Below are positions 17,154-26,100 of a DNA stretch of 64,000 nt, one piece after another. The notes under the pieces were generated by a model, which was not told the DNA's origin, made no database searches, and saw only the letters and a list, made by a program, of their open reading frames with translations. Both the position numbers and the translations under genes were made by a program. Position 1 is the first letter of the stretch. Each line of letters opens with the position of its first letter. The stretch is from the NCBI RefSeq assembly GCF_011759375.1, contig NZ_JAARML010000011.1, positions 47,458-111,457 on the forward strand, written 5' to 3'. The stretch comes from Paraflavitalea devenefica. GTDB taxonomy: Bacteria > Bacteroidota > Bacteroidia > Chitinophagales > Chitinophagaceae.

Positions 17154-17190
17154 AGAAAAAAAGAAACCAGGACTTTAAATAAAGCCCTGG
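17154..17190 (-). terminator. Terminator after peptide gene C
   Basis: On the - strand the hairpin CCAGGGCTTT-ATTT-AAAGTCCTGG is followed by TTTCTTTTTTT. It lies about 70 bp after the stop of peptide C, so that gene is a separate short transcript. Confidence 0.85.
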
Positions 17191-17257
17191 CTCTTAATTG
17201 TATCAATGCGAATATTCCTGGGTTGTACTTGGGAATATCTGTTTACTGTATCTGTGA

Positions 17258-17584
17258 TTAAGGGATATCAATCGTTACACAGTCAGCTACGCCATGAGAC
17301 AACTTGGTATCTGCGGTGATAGTAGTATCCCCTGAAGTGCCACTGGAAGAATTAGGGCCGGAGCCAGTGCCAGTACGTGTCCAGCAGTTGGCGTCGTCTA
17401 CAGCAACTGTGCAACTGCGATCAAGTACTTGACCGATATCGTCCGGATTAGTGGAATCTACTACTATTCCATTACAGTCGTCTACTGCTTTGGGTTGAGC
17501 AGGCATAAAAGCTGATGCCACAGCAGAGGCTGCCAGCAATACTACGCCAAGCACCGAGAGTTTCTTTAATGATACTTTTTGCAT
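17258..17584 (-). CDS. Secreted 4-Cys peptide, paralogue C
   Basis: 108 residues from ATG 17584. A Sec signal covers residues 1-25 (MQKVSLKKLSVLGVVLLAAS, cleavage near ASA-F). The mature part has cysteines at 37, 58, 67 and 102, in exactly the same positions as in paralogues A and B with no gaps. Shared words are DDCNGI, SCTVAVDDANCWTRTGTGSG and DTKLSHGVADC, with a Ser/Thr/Gly-rich linker at about 71-90. An upstream in-frame start at 17734 exists, but it would place the signal peptide internally and the promoter inside the gene, so it is rejected. I recognise no named family. The layout resembles the small Cys-bearing exported peptides found beside TlpA/MauE genes in Bacteroidota. It has its own promoter element and terminator. 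Confidence 0.82.
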   Translation of the reverse strand: MQKVSLKKLSVLGVVLLAASAVASAFMPAQPKAVDDCNGIVVDSTNPDDIGQVLDRSCTVAVDDANCWTRTGTGSGPNSSSGTSGDTTITADTKLSHGVADCVTIDIP

Positions 17585-17626
17585 AAGGTTTTTTTTAAAA
17601 AATGGTGAATAATAATAATTGGCCAA

Positions 17627-17690
17627 TCGATTACAATAACAAATGTAGATTCCCATCGTGCAGATTTTTGGCAGCCGATTGTTAAATGTT
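17627..17690 (-). promoter_or_regulatory. Conserved promoter element, copy 2 (before peptide C)
   Basis: On the - strand: ATTTAACAATCG, GCTGCCAAAAATCTGCAC, 9 nt, then CTACATTTGTT. The TACATTTG box is about 55 nt before the start at 17584. Confidence 0.8.
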
Positions 17691-17796
17691 ACCATTAGGA
17701 GATTGGCGGGTACAGCGGTCAGTTGGCAAGGCAATGTGTGGCATTGATGGTAGTAATTTGTCAGCCTATGACTGCCTCACGGTGTCAAATGATACG

Positions 17797-17833
17797 AATA
17801 AAAGAGCCAGGGTGTCCCGTTGTACCCTGGCTC
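17797..17833 (-). terminator. Terminator after peptide gene B
   Basis: Perfect 10-bp arms GAGCCAGGGT/ACCCTGGCTC with a TTTTATTC run on the - strand, about 90 bp after the stop of peptide B. Confidence 0.85.
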
Positions 17834-17921
17834 AGTAGTTGCGATGTTTATCAATACGGTGACGTACCGTCTATGGATCTGTCCCTCTTCCAATAAATGG
17901 AAATAGTCACCGCATCAGCGA

Positions 17922-18239
17922 TTAAACTTCAATGCAGGCGGCGACACCATGAGAAAACCGGGTATCATTTGAGGTCGTAATGCCAGTGGTGGTGCCGCTG
18001 GATGTTCCAGCGCCGGAGCCAGAACCGGTGCGTGTCCAACAGTTCGCTTCATCTATGGCCACCGTGCAAGTACGATCCAAATCCAGTCCATTGTCGTCAG
18101 GTGTGGTAGAATCTACGATAATGCTATTGCAGTCGTCTATCGTTTTAGTTTTGGAGGGCATAAATGCAGCAGCCACAGCAGAGGCAGCGAGTAGGACAAT
18201 ACCAAGCGCCGTGAGCTTTTTAAAGTTTACCTTTTGCAT
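17922..18239 (-). CDS. Secreted 4-Cys peptide, paralogue B
   Basis: 105 residues. Signal peptide MQKVNFKKLTALGIVLLAAS, then AVAAAF at the probable cleavage site. Cysteines are at 37, 58, 67 and 102, the same positions as in A and C. Conserved blocks are DDCNSI, STTPDDNGLDLDRTCTVAID, ANCWTRTGSGSG and a C-terminal SHGVAAC. The Ser/Thr-rich segment at 78-91 (GTSSGTTTGITTS) is the least conserved. It lies 183 bp upstream of paralogue C, with its own promoter (18281-18336) and terminator (17797-17833). Function is unknown. An even number of fixed cysteines and adjacent thiol-redox lipoproteins suggest two disulfides in the envelope or outside the cell. Confidence 0.82.
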   Translation of the reverse strand: MQKVNFKKLTALGIVLLAASAVAAAFMPSKTKTIDDCNSIIVDSTTPDDNGLDLDRTCTVAIDEANCWTRTGSGSGAGTSSGTTTGITTSNDTRFSHGVAACIEV

Positions 18240-18280
18240 ACGTTAAAAGTTTTAATGAAGAGGAAGGATCAGCCAATTGT

Positions 18281-18336
18281 TTACAGGAACAAATGTAGCG
18301 GGTGGATGTGCAGATTTTTAGCAGCCAAACCTTAAT
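18281..18336 (-). promoter_or_regulatory. Conserved promoter element, copy 3 (before peptide B)
   Basis: On the - strand: AATTAAGGTTTG, GCTGCTAAAAATCTGCAC, 9 nt, then CTACATTTGTT. The TACATTTG box is about 50 nt before the start at 18239. Confidence 0.8.
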
Positions 18337-18428
18337 TCATCGCCGCCATGGGATAGACAAGCGAAAGACCTGTCTCACGGTAACGGTCGCGTGAATGGCG
18401 TGTTTGAAAGGTCCTATAGTATCAACGG

Positions 18429-18752
18429 CTAATTGACCATCGTAATGCAGCCAGCTACCCCGTGAGAAAGCTTCGTATCTGCAGCCGTAGTGACGCCACC
18501 AGAGGTGCCACTGGAAGAACCTAGACCGGATCCGCTACCCGTGCAGGTCCAGCAATCCGCGTCGTCTACCGCCACCGTACAGGTGCGTTCAATACCCAGG
18601 CCATTATCATCTGCCATGGTAGAAAATTCAAAAATGCCGTTGCAGTCGTCCATTGTTTTTTGAGGGGTGGGCTTCAGGGCCGAGGCAACAGCAGAGGCAG
18701 CCAGCAAGATGATGCCCAATGCTGAAAATTTCTTCCATGAATGCTTCTGCAT
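18429..18752 (-). CDS. Secreted 4-Cys peptide, paralogue A (with an extra Cys)
   Basis: 107 residues from ATG 18752. Signal peptide MQKHSWKKFSALGIILLAAS, then AVASAL. It has the four family cysteines at 37, 58, 67 and 102, plus C70, where the other two copies have Arg (CWTC instead of CWTR). This creates a CxxC, which could be redox active or lead to pairing between molecules. Shared blocks are DDCNGI, DDNGLGIERTCTVAVDDADC and DTKLSHGVAGC. I set the start at 18752 because it aligns with the other signal peptides and is correctly spaced from the promoter box. It is first of the three peptide genes and follows the thioredoxin-phosphatase fusion gene. Confidence 0.82.
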   Translation of the reverse strand: MQKHSWKKFSALGIILLAASAVASALKPTPQKTMDDCNGIFEFSTMADDNGLGIERTCTVAVDDADCWTCTGSGSGLGSSSGTSGGVTTAADTKLSHGVAGCITMVN

Positions 18753-18782
18753 AAAAAAGCTTTTTATTGGTGACGGATGTAT

Positions 18783-18850
18783 AGTCAATCGTCTACAGAA
18801 ACAAATGTAGCCACCCAGCGTGCAGATTTTTAGCAGCGGATCGTTAAATC
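18783..18850 (-). promoter_or_regulatory. Conserved promoter element, copy 4 (before peptide A)
   Basis: On the - strand: ATTTAACGATCC, GCTGCTAAAAATCTGCAC, 9 nt, then CTACATTTGTT. The TACATTTG box is about 50 nt before the start at 18752. Confidence 0.8.
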
Positions 18851-18875
18851 ATAGGTCTATGATAGCAACCCACAT

Positions 18876-18908
18876 AAAAGGCCAAGGCAACCAAAAATTG
18901 CCCTGACC
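18876..18908 (-). terminator. Terminator after the thioredoxin-phosphatase fusion gene
   Basis: On the - strand the hairpin GGTCAGGGCAA-N7-TTGCCTTGGCC (two G-T wobbles) is followed by TTTTAT. It lies 40 bp after the stop at 18948 and partly abuts promoter copy 4. Confidence 0.65.
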
Positions 18909-18947
18909 AAGGAATAGTATTGCTCACAACTGGGTCGTATTCATCCT

Positions 18948-21509
18948 CTAATCAACCTGCCCGGTCACCGTTGGTTGTGGCGGCTGCGGCCCACCAAACA
19001 AAGGGAGTTTGCGGCCTTGGATATCCACCGTATAAAACTGGTTACCTTCTATGAGCAAGGCGGCAGAATGTCCGGAGGCATGATGGGTGTCTATGTTGAT
19101 GACCTTACCATTGTAATGGGGGGTGATTTTTTCGCCGTCCCCAATAATGGTATGGCCTGTTACAATTTTGTCTACGGCAAAAAGGGTCCGGGTACGATCC
19201 ACCTGGTCTTCGGGGGCGCTGCCGTTGGATTCGTAATAGCCCCGGTACCAAAATGGTGCGGAGCGGGTGCCCATCACCGCCATCAGGCCAGAATCCTGCT
19301 TACTGGTAAGGTTTTGACCATAGTAGGGTCGGGCCATGTCGTTGATTTGTTGTAGACTTAAACGAGAGCGGTTAATCTCCGCGGAAATCCCACCATGCGT
19401 GAAGAGCATGTTTCCAATGCGCTCCACGATATTTTTGGTGCGCAACCACCTGCCCAGTTCACTGTTATTGCCATACAGACCTGTGGTATACTCCTCGCCG
19501 AGCAGCGAAGCAGTGGTTTTGTATTTGTGATGGACATACCGTAGGTCACCGCTGAGATTCATTAGCTCGTGGTTACCTAAGATAAAATGGACCCACCCGC
19601 CTTTTTGCCGGGCTTTTTGCTCCAAGGAATATACCAGCCAGAGCACTTCCGTCACCTGACTGCCCCGGTCAAAGAAATCCCCAAGCAAGACCAGGTGACC
19701 GTCACCAAACGTCCAGTTAAAGGTATTATCAATAACATGGCTGGCTAGCAGCAAGCTGACAAAGGCGCCCAGATTCCCTTCGATATCCGAAATAGCCAGC
19801 AGCCGGGACGGCTGCGGGTATTCGGTAGGAGGGACCAAGAGTTGCTGCTGCAACGATACCGGAAAGGACCGGCCCGAATAAGCATCTGTTATTTGAAAAA
19901 CTGCAGCTGGCCCAACACCCGTGCCGAGCGTTTCGACCTTTGCCTGAGGTTCCCCTTGCTGCTCCACCACCGATTTAACCAGGGGATTGCCTGCTGGGTA
20001 GAGCACATAAGGCCCATCTGTAGCTGAGATAGGCAGCATATTCTTTATCTGCTGTATTAGCGTAGTGGCGTTGTCTTCGCGCGGGTCTTTATTGACCTTC
20101 ACAATCCTGCCATCGGCATCAATGAGAAACAGCGTAGGATATGAGGAGACATCATAGTCTGCAATGATTGGATGAGCAGTCCCTTTTCCGCCAGTAAAGG
20201 TACTCAGTCCGTGCCCCGTCGTATATCGCCCTTGGGCAATGCTGCGGCTCCATTTGGCCTGGTCCTTATCTATAGAGATACTCAGGAATACTACCTTGGA
20301 GTTGTTCCAATACGCCTCTTCAACTTTTTTGAGGGCCGGCGTCATTTGTTCACATCCCACGCATCCGGTAAACCAAAAATCCATGATCACAATTTTGCCT
20401 CGCAGGTCCCCTGAATGGACGGGCTTTCCCGACAAGCTGGTAAGCGTGAAAGCCGGCGCCATGCTACCTTTTTCGAACCTTCTGGCCACTGCCAACCGTT
20501 GATTTATATATGCATGATAGTCCGGATATCCGGGTAGCTGCAAAAAATCTTCTGCCAGTGCAATGGAAGCTGGCGTCAGTTGCTCCCGTAAAAGGCTGCG
20601 TAGTATAAAGGATAACGCCTTACGCTGTGCTAGACCGCGGTATTTCGTTTTGGCCGCCTGGTAATACCGCTGATAATTTCCTATTTCGTCATTGCCTTCA
20701 TAGACCCCTGCCAGCAGGCGGTCAAAGTTTAATTTAGTGGTCACAAACTTTTTCAGCGCGCGAGCAGTACGGACAGATAAACTGGTATAATCGGAAGTGT
20801 CCTGTGCCGATGGCCAATACCTAGCAAGTGTAGTGTCATAAATAGGTCGAAAATGCTCAATAGGCAGATGATACTTTTTACGAGCAAAAATCGCTGCTTC
20901 AAATTTGGACGCAGTCCGCAGGCGAAATCCACTAAGGTAAAAGCCCTTCAAATAGCCTGTAACAAGCGCACTGACCCGGTTTTCGTATTGGGCAATGAGA
21001 TCCAATTGACCGGTGAGCATATTTTCAGACAAAGCGAAATAGTGTTCAAAGTCGCCAATGGAATCACAATAGAGGTATCGTTTGTTAAGGATTTTTTGCA
21101 CTTCGGGACTGCCAGTTTGGGAAAGCCGATAATTCAGCTCAAATTTCGGCCCGCTTTTACCGGTGAACTGCAGCCTGCCGGCGGTGGCGGTAATCCGCAC
21201 GCTATCCCCAGGCTCCAGGGGCATGCTTGTACAATCCCACATCAATTGGGAGGCAGCGCTCATTACAATGGGTTCGGCGGTTGGAATCTCCCAGCGCAGG
21301 ACGGCACTATGAGTGGTGGTGCTGGCAGGCAGGGTCGTAACTTTGGCATCGTCATCGAACTGGCGAAGGTCAAATGTTTTTAAAGCGTAGGTTCCCTGAC
21401 CGGAGGTGGCCGTAGCTATTTCAATGATCACTTTGTTTTGCTGTGCAAAACACACGGAATAAAAAAGGTGAGAGACTATTGCAGTAGCAAGTGTTCTTTT
21501 TATCGTCAT
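18948..21509 (-). CDS. TlpA-type thioredoxin fused to a metallophosphatase
   Basis: 853 residues with a Sec signal (cleavage near CFAQ). Residues about 30-345 resemble the DUF4369-like and helical region found before TlpA domains. Residues about 346-495 are a TlpA/AhpC thioredoxin fold with the active pair C383-V-G-C386 (FWFTGCVGCEQ) and the cis-Pro loop SSYPTLFLID. Residues about 565-835 are a calcineurin-like phosphatase with full motifs: D575-I-E-G-N, G-D611-F-F-D614-R-G, G-N646-H-E, H705-G-G and G-H786-T. The two enzymes are usually separate, so this single exported fusion is unusual. It should act in the periplasm on thiols and on a phosphoester. It lies between SusD and the peptide genes. 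Its phosphatase domain is the active counterpart of the protein at 14200. Confidence 0.85.
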   Translation of the reverse strand: MTIKRTLATAIVSHLFYSVCFAQQNKVIIEIATATSGQGTYALKTFDLRQFDDDAKVTTLPASTTTHSAVLRWEIPTAEPIVMSAASQLMWDCTSMPLEPGDSVRITATAGRLQFTGKSGPKFELNYRLSQTGSPEVQKILNKRYLYCDSIGDFEHYFALSENMLTGQLDLIAQYENRVSALVTGYLKGFYLSGFRLRTASKFEAAIFARKKYHLPIEHFRPIYDTTLARYWPSAQDTSDYTSLSVRTARALKKFVTTKLNFDRLLAGVYEGNDEIGNYQRYYQAAKTKYRGLAQRKALSFILRSLLREQLTPASIALAEDFLQLPGYPDYHAYINQRLAVARRFEKGSMAPAFTLTSLSGKPVHSGDLRGKIVIMDFWFTGCVGCEQMTPALKKVEEAYWNNSKVVFLSISIDKDQAKWSRSIAQGRYTTGHGLSTFTGGKGTAHPIIADYDVSSYPTLFLIDADGRIVKVNKDPREDNATTLIQQIKNMLPISATDGPYVLYPAGNPLVKSVVEQQGEPQAKVETLGTGVGPAAVFQITDAYSGRSFPVSLQQQLLVPPTEYPQPSRLLAISDIEGNLGAFVSLLLASHVIDNTFNWTFGDGHLVLLGDFFDRGSQVTEVLWLVYSLEQKARQKGGWVHFILGNHELMNLSGDLRYVHHKYKTTASLLGEEYTTGLYGNNSELGRWLRTKNIVERIGNMLFTHGGISAEINRSRLSLQQINDMARPYYGQNLTSKQDSGLMAVMGTRSAPFWYRGYYESNGSAPEDQVDRTRTLFAVDKIVTGHTIIGDGEKITPHYNGKVINIDTHHASGHSAALLIEGNQFYTVDIQGRKLPLFGGPQPPQPTVTGQVD

Positions 21510-21525
21510 ATTTCAAGGATAATTT

Positions 21526-21572
21526 TTATTGACAGAGAAAAGTAGATGGAGTGAGCCCCACCCGGCAGCTAC
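21526..21572 (-). promoter_or_regulatory. Partial copy of the conserved promoter element
   Basis: On the - strand GCTGCC is followed, after a shorter and different spacer, by CTCCATCTACTTTTCTCTGT and CAAT. This is close to the right half of copy 1 (CTCCATCTACTTTTGTTACT). It is about 25 nt before the start at 21509. The AAAAATCTGCAC block is missing, so this is at best a diverged copy. Confidence 0.45.
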
Positions 21573-21706
21573 TCTTTTGGTACCGGCCAGCCAATAATCG
21601 ATAGATCACAAGCAGCCCGGAGGCAAGGCCCACGCCGAACTACGATGTAGGCCACGGTAAGCACAGGCCGATCCACCAGCCCAGGTACTCCTCCGCAGGG
21701 GAAAGG

Positions 21707-23137
21707 TTATTCATAGCCAGGATTTTGATTGAGCGGAATTTGAATAGCGTCGATGCGCGGAATAGGGGCCACGGCTTTATTGTTCGGAAACGATAACTGG
21801 GTAGGCGCGGGACTTACCACATCTATCCGGGTAATAGTTTGGCCGAGCCGCAGCAAGTCAAAAAGCCGGTTATTTTCAAAACAGAGTTCCTTTCTTCTTT
21901 CTTTGCAAATGGAGTCTAGCAGCGCGGCTCCGCTGGCTAGTGTAGGGCTCGCCGTGTTATGGGCACGTTTGCGGATGGTATCCAAGTAGTAGCGCGCACT
22001 ATCCTCGTTACCATTTCTGGCAAAACATTCGGCTGCCATCAAGTATAATTCTGAGGTGCGGATATGCGTCTGGTAGTAGGCGCCCGGCGGATACTGTAAG
22101 CCAGCCACAGCCCCCACGGGGTACTTGGCCACCTGCCAGTTGCCGGAAGGAAATTTTACAAACCACTGCTTTCTTTTATCGTTGGGTTGTTCATCAATCA
22201 GGTTCACCAGGTCAGCAGTGGCCGCCAAAAAGTTGTCCTCGACAAAGGACCCTCCCTGGAAGCTGGTACCGGAACTTCCCTGATTGGTTTCTAACGGAGG
22301 CGACCAAAACAGCGACTCTTTATCTTTTGAAGTAAATAACTTGGAGGGATAGTCGGCGCCTGTCATCAGCGTGGCACCCCGGATGACTGCCAACGCGGTT
22401 TGCTGGGCCTGGCCCATATCTCCCTTGTAAAAGTAAGCGCGGGCCAGCAAAGCCATGGCCGCCTGCTGGCTGACCCAGGTTTGGGCAGTGATATTAGCTG
22501 GCATAACGCCCTTCAGGGAGGAGGGGATGAGCTGAATGGCACGGCTGTAATCCCGAATAATGTGTGCATATACATCTACCACCGGTTGGCGGGTGATTTG
22601 CTCTGTCTGGGCAAAAACCGAATCATAGAAAATGCCGGCATGAGTGCCTGCACCGGTAAAAATCATGGGCTGGGCAAACACTTTGACGAGATTCTCATGG
22701 ATCATGGACCGGATAGCATAAGCCTGCCCCTTGATGGCATCAGCCTTCACCGGGTTTTCTGCCCGGAATTTGTCAATGATTTCCAGCAGGAAATTACAGG
22801 AGCGGATGATGTGATAGCTTTGTCTCCAAAAGTTATCCCGGTTATCGTCCGGCCGATCAAGATTCTGGTTCCATTGATAATGGGTCGTCATGAAGCTGCC
22901 AAATACCTTCAGATTGTCGGCGGCCAGGTCCGCATATGGGTAAATTTCGTAGCTGGTCATATCCCTTGCGATCAGCAGGAAAATACCGTTAAGGTATTCC
23001 TCTGATCGGGTCAGGTCCGTGACATAATCTTCTGCCACCACTTCTTTGTTAATGGGAACGTCCAGAAAACTTTTCTTGCATGCCACCAGGCTAGTGAGCA
23101 CTAAAACTGTCAGGCCAATATTTTTAAGATAGTTCAT
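21707..23137 (-). CDS. SusD/RagB family outer-membrane lipoprotein
   Basis: 476 residues. Lipobox VAC with Cys 20 (TSLVACKKSFLDVPINKEV). The N-terminal SusD-like region (SEEYLNGIFLLIARD; DNFWRQSYHIIRSCNFLLEI) and the C-terminal RagB region (TSELYLMAAECFARNGNEDS; ERRKELCFENNRLFDLLRLG) are both present, at near-normal length. SusD proteins cap a partner SusC barrel and capture ligands such as glycans or peptides. The susC gene lies 45 bp upstream on the same strand. No glycosidase is nearby, which argues that the ligand is not a complex glycan. The peptide genes downstream make a peptide or protein ligand plausible, by inference only. Confidence 0.93.
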   Translation of the reverse strand: MNYLKNIGLTVLVLTSLVACKKSFLDVPINKEVVAEDYVTDLTRSEEYLNGIFLLIARDMTSYEIYPYADLAADNLKVFGSFMTTHYQWNQNLDRPDDNRDNFWRQSYHIIRSCNFLLEIIDKFRAENPVKADAIKGQAYAIRSMIHENLVKVFAQPMIFTGAGTHAGIFYDSVFAQTEQITRQPVVDVYAHIIRDYSRAIQLIPSSLKGVMPANITAQTWVSQQAAMALLARAYFYKGDMGQAQQTALAVIRGATLMTGADYPSKLFTSKDKESLFWSPPLETNQGSSGTSFQGGSFVEDNFLAATADLVNLIDEQPNDKRKQWFVKFPSGNWQVAKYPVGAVAGLQYPPGAYYQTHIRTSELYLMAAECFARNGNEDSARYYLDTIRKRAHNTASPTLASGAALLDSICKERRKELCFENNRLFDLLRLGQTITRIDVVSPAPTQLSFPNNKAVAPIPRIDAIQIPLNQNPGYE

Positions 23138-23182
23138 TGTCTTTATTTTTTCAGATGCTTGAAAACAGGTGATGCCCTGCGA

Positions 23183-26100
23183 TTAGAAACCGATACTTAA
23201 GCCCACGGTACAGGTCCTTTGTTGGGGATACGCCGATCCACTTTCTCCCAGCGTACCGGTATTGTCTGGGTCAATAGCATCCCCTTTCACCCAGAGTAGA
23301 CCCAGGTTATTGACCTGTACAAAAATCCGTGCGCTGGCCAGTTTAAGTCGGTTGCGTAGGGACTCATGCAGGTTGTAAGCCAGACTGAGGTTTTTAAAGC
23401 GAATGTGGTCACCATCTACCAGGTAACGGGTAGAGATGCTGGTGCCCCTGGCCGGGTTGTTGAGGACCCTTTTGGGGTTCATCGCTACGTCGCCTGGCTT
23501 TTGCCACCGGTCCAGCGCCAGCACCGATTGGTTGCCATAAGGCTGGCCACGACCGTCATTGAGCATGCTGGCTAAAAATGCGTTGTAGATTTGGTAGCCA
23601 TAGGCATAGTAGAAAAATGCGCTTAGCTCGAAATTTCGATAGGTAAACATGCTGGTCACACCGCCAAATCCATCCGGTTGTGGCTTGCCCACGATCAGCC
23701 GGTCATTGTTACTGAAGGTCTTGGTGGTTTTGCCATCAATATCCAGCCATTGGGGCGCACCATCTTCAGGATCTACGCCTGCCCAACGTACCAAATTCCA
23801 GGACTCGAAGTTTTCACCCACCTTGTAGATAAACTTAGAGGCATAACTTTCTGGATTGCTCGCTTTGACGAATTTATTGGAATTGGTACTCCAGTTGGCG
23901 GCCAGATTCCAGGAAAACCGTTGAGTCTGGATGATACGTCCTGACAGCGACAGTTCAATCCCCTTATTTTCCAGATCACCCAGGTTGCCGTAGATGAACT
24001 GGCGGCCACTCACCATTACGTCCTGCAGGTTTGTTACCATGTCATAGGTCTTACGCCTATATACATCCGCCGTAAATGTCAGGCGGTCTCTGAACAGGCG
24101 TGTTTCCAGACCGAGATCTATGTTGAAGGTGGATTCCGGCTTCACGTGTGGGTTGCCGGTAGTGAAAAGCACGGTGTTGCCGAGCTGTGCGGTAGGGTTG
24201 GAGTAGGTTACTCCGCTGACCCGGTTAGAGCGGGTAATGGGAGGGATGGCAGTGCTATTGCCGGCAATCCCTACACTGCCCCGCAGTTTCAGGAAACTGA
24301 GCCACCGGTTGGCAGGGCGGAGGAACGCCTCTTCGGTGGCGATCCATCCGGCTCCAATGGACCAAAAGCTCTTGTATGGCTCAGCGGAACCAAAGCGGGA
24401 AGAACCGTCCAGCCGGTAGCTCACCGAAGTCAGGTAGCGGTTTTGGTACTCATAGTTCAGTTGGGCCAGGTAGGAAACCGAAGTAGCTTTGGATTGATCT
24501 CCTGATGCGCTGGTGGCGTTAGCGGAACTGATCTCGTTGTCAGCAAAGCCCGATGTAAAACCGGAGCCGCCGCCATTGAGCTGATTGCTCTTGGCGATCT
24601 GGGCTTCGTGGATAGCCATTACCGATAGTAGGTGCTTGGTCCCGAAGTTTTTCTGGAAATTCAGCATGTTGTTGACCAGCAAGATGGATCGCTCATTGCG
24701 GATGTCGGACACAGACCCGGTGAAAGAGGCGGATGGCCCAACTCTTTTATCACGGATCATCCGGCTTTTGGAAGCTAAGAAATCCACGCCCACGTTGGAG
24801 CGAAAGGTGAAGTGCTGCAGGAATTTTACTTCGCCAAATACGTTGCCAATGGCACGGTATCCATCTACTGTGCGGGAATTATAGTCCATGGCGGCAACAG
24901 GATTGACGATGGTGGTGCCACCAGCACCGAGCGGGTAGCGGATAACATACTGACCATTGGTCTGCCGGATGGGTAGCAGCGGCGACACCTGATAGGCAAA
25001 ACCAGTGGCACTGGTGATCTCATCTCCGAGGTCCCCTAGATTCTGGTGGCTGTATACCAGTGAGGTATTAAGCCCCAGGCGGAACCAATTGGCAGGCTTT
25101 GCATCCATATTGAAGCGCAGGGAGCTGCGATTAAACGTAGTGTGGCGCAGCGCACCCTTCTGATGTACATCACCCAGGCCCAAGTAATAGGTGGTTTTGT
25201 CGTTTCCACCCGAAATACTCAAGTTATTGTTGATGCCCAGGGCCCGGTCACTGTAGAGCGCATCAAACCAGCTTGGAGCTGGATAGAAGCTGGTATCCCC
25301 GCCCATCACCTGATATGGAAATTTCGATTTGAGGTCATTGAAGATACTTTGGTCCGTGGCCTGTGCATTGGCATTTTTATAGGACTCATAGAGCAGGCCG
25401 AGATATTGCTCTTGGTTGAGCACTTCCCGCTTCGATTTCAGGGGACTTGATAGGTCGGTTTGGTGGCTGAAATTCACCCGGGTCCTGCCCGCCTTGCCCT
25501 TTTTGGTGGTGATTAGGATCACGCCGTTAGATGCCTGGCTGCCGTAAATCGAAATGGCGGCAGCGTCCTTCAGGACTGAGATCGACTCGATGTCTTCGGG
25601 GTTGATCTGCGACAGGGGGTTGGTTGGGGGCGGATTGTTGTTCATGCTGGTACCATTTTGATTGCCAAATTCCTCCTGCTGGACCGGCGTACCATCTACG
25701 ACGAACAGGGGATTGCGGGCGATTCCTAAGCCGCCAGTGGCGATCCCCCTAAGGGTAATGTTGCTGGCCATGCCGCCTGGCGAACCATTGCCTGAGGTCA
25801 CCTGCAGCCCTGGGACAAGCCCTTGGAGGGCGCGGTCGATGGAGCGCACGGGAAGCGTGCTGATTTCTTCCCCTTTGACCACCGAGACGGCACCCACGTT
25901 GTTGCGCCGGGTGCTGGTCCGGTAGGCCAGGACGATGGTCTCGTCCAGGCTATTGACGGCAATTTTTAACCGGGCCCTAATGACGGGGTTGCCCTTGACG
26001 GGCACCTCCTGCCGTTGAAATCCAACGCAACTAATCATTAACAGCGAATTGCTGGGAATCTGGTCCAGGGAAAATTCTCCACCGGCGTCAGAAAGAGTGA

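Noticed and set aside
17585..17734. A longer N-terminus for peptide C
   Set aside because: It would place the conserved promoter inside the gene and the signal peptide in the middle; paralogues A and B start at the MQK position.
12025..18752. A complete class III lanthipeptide cluster with the 4-Cys peptides as precursors
   Set aside because: There is no lyase domain. The peptides carry Sec signal peptides and not leader peptides, and a cytosolic synthetase would have to act before Sec export. The association is kept only as a hypothesis.
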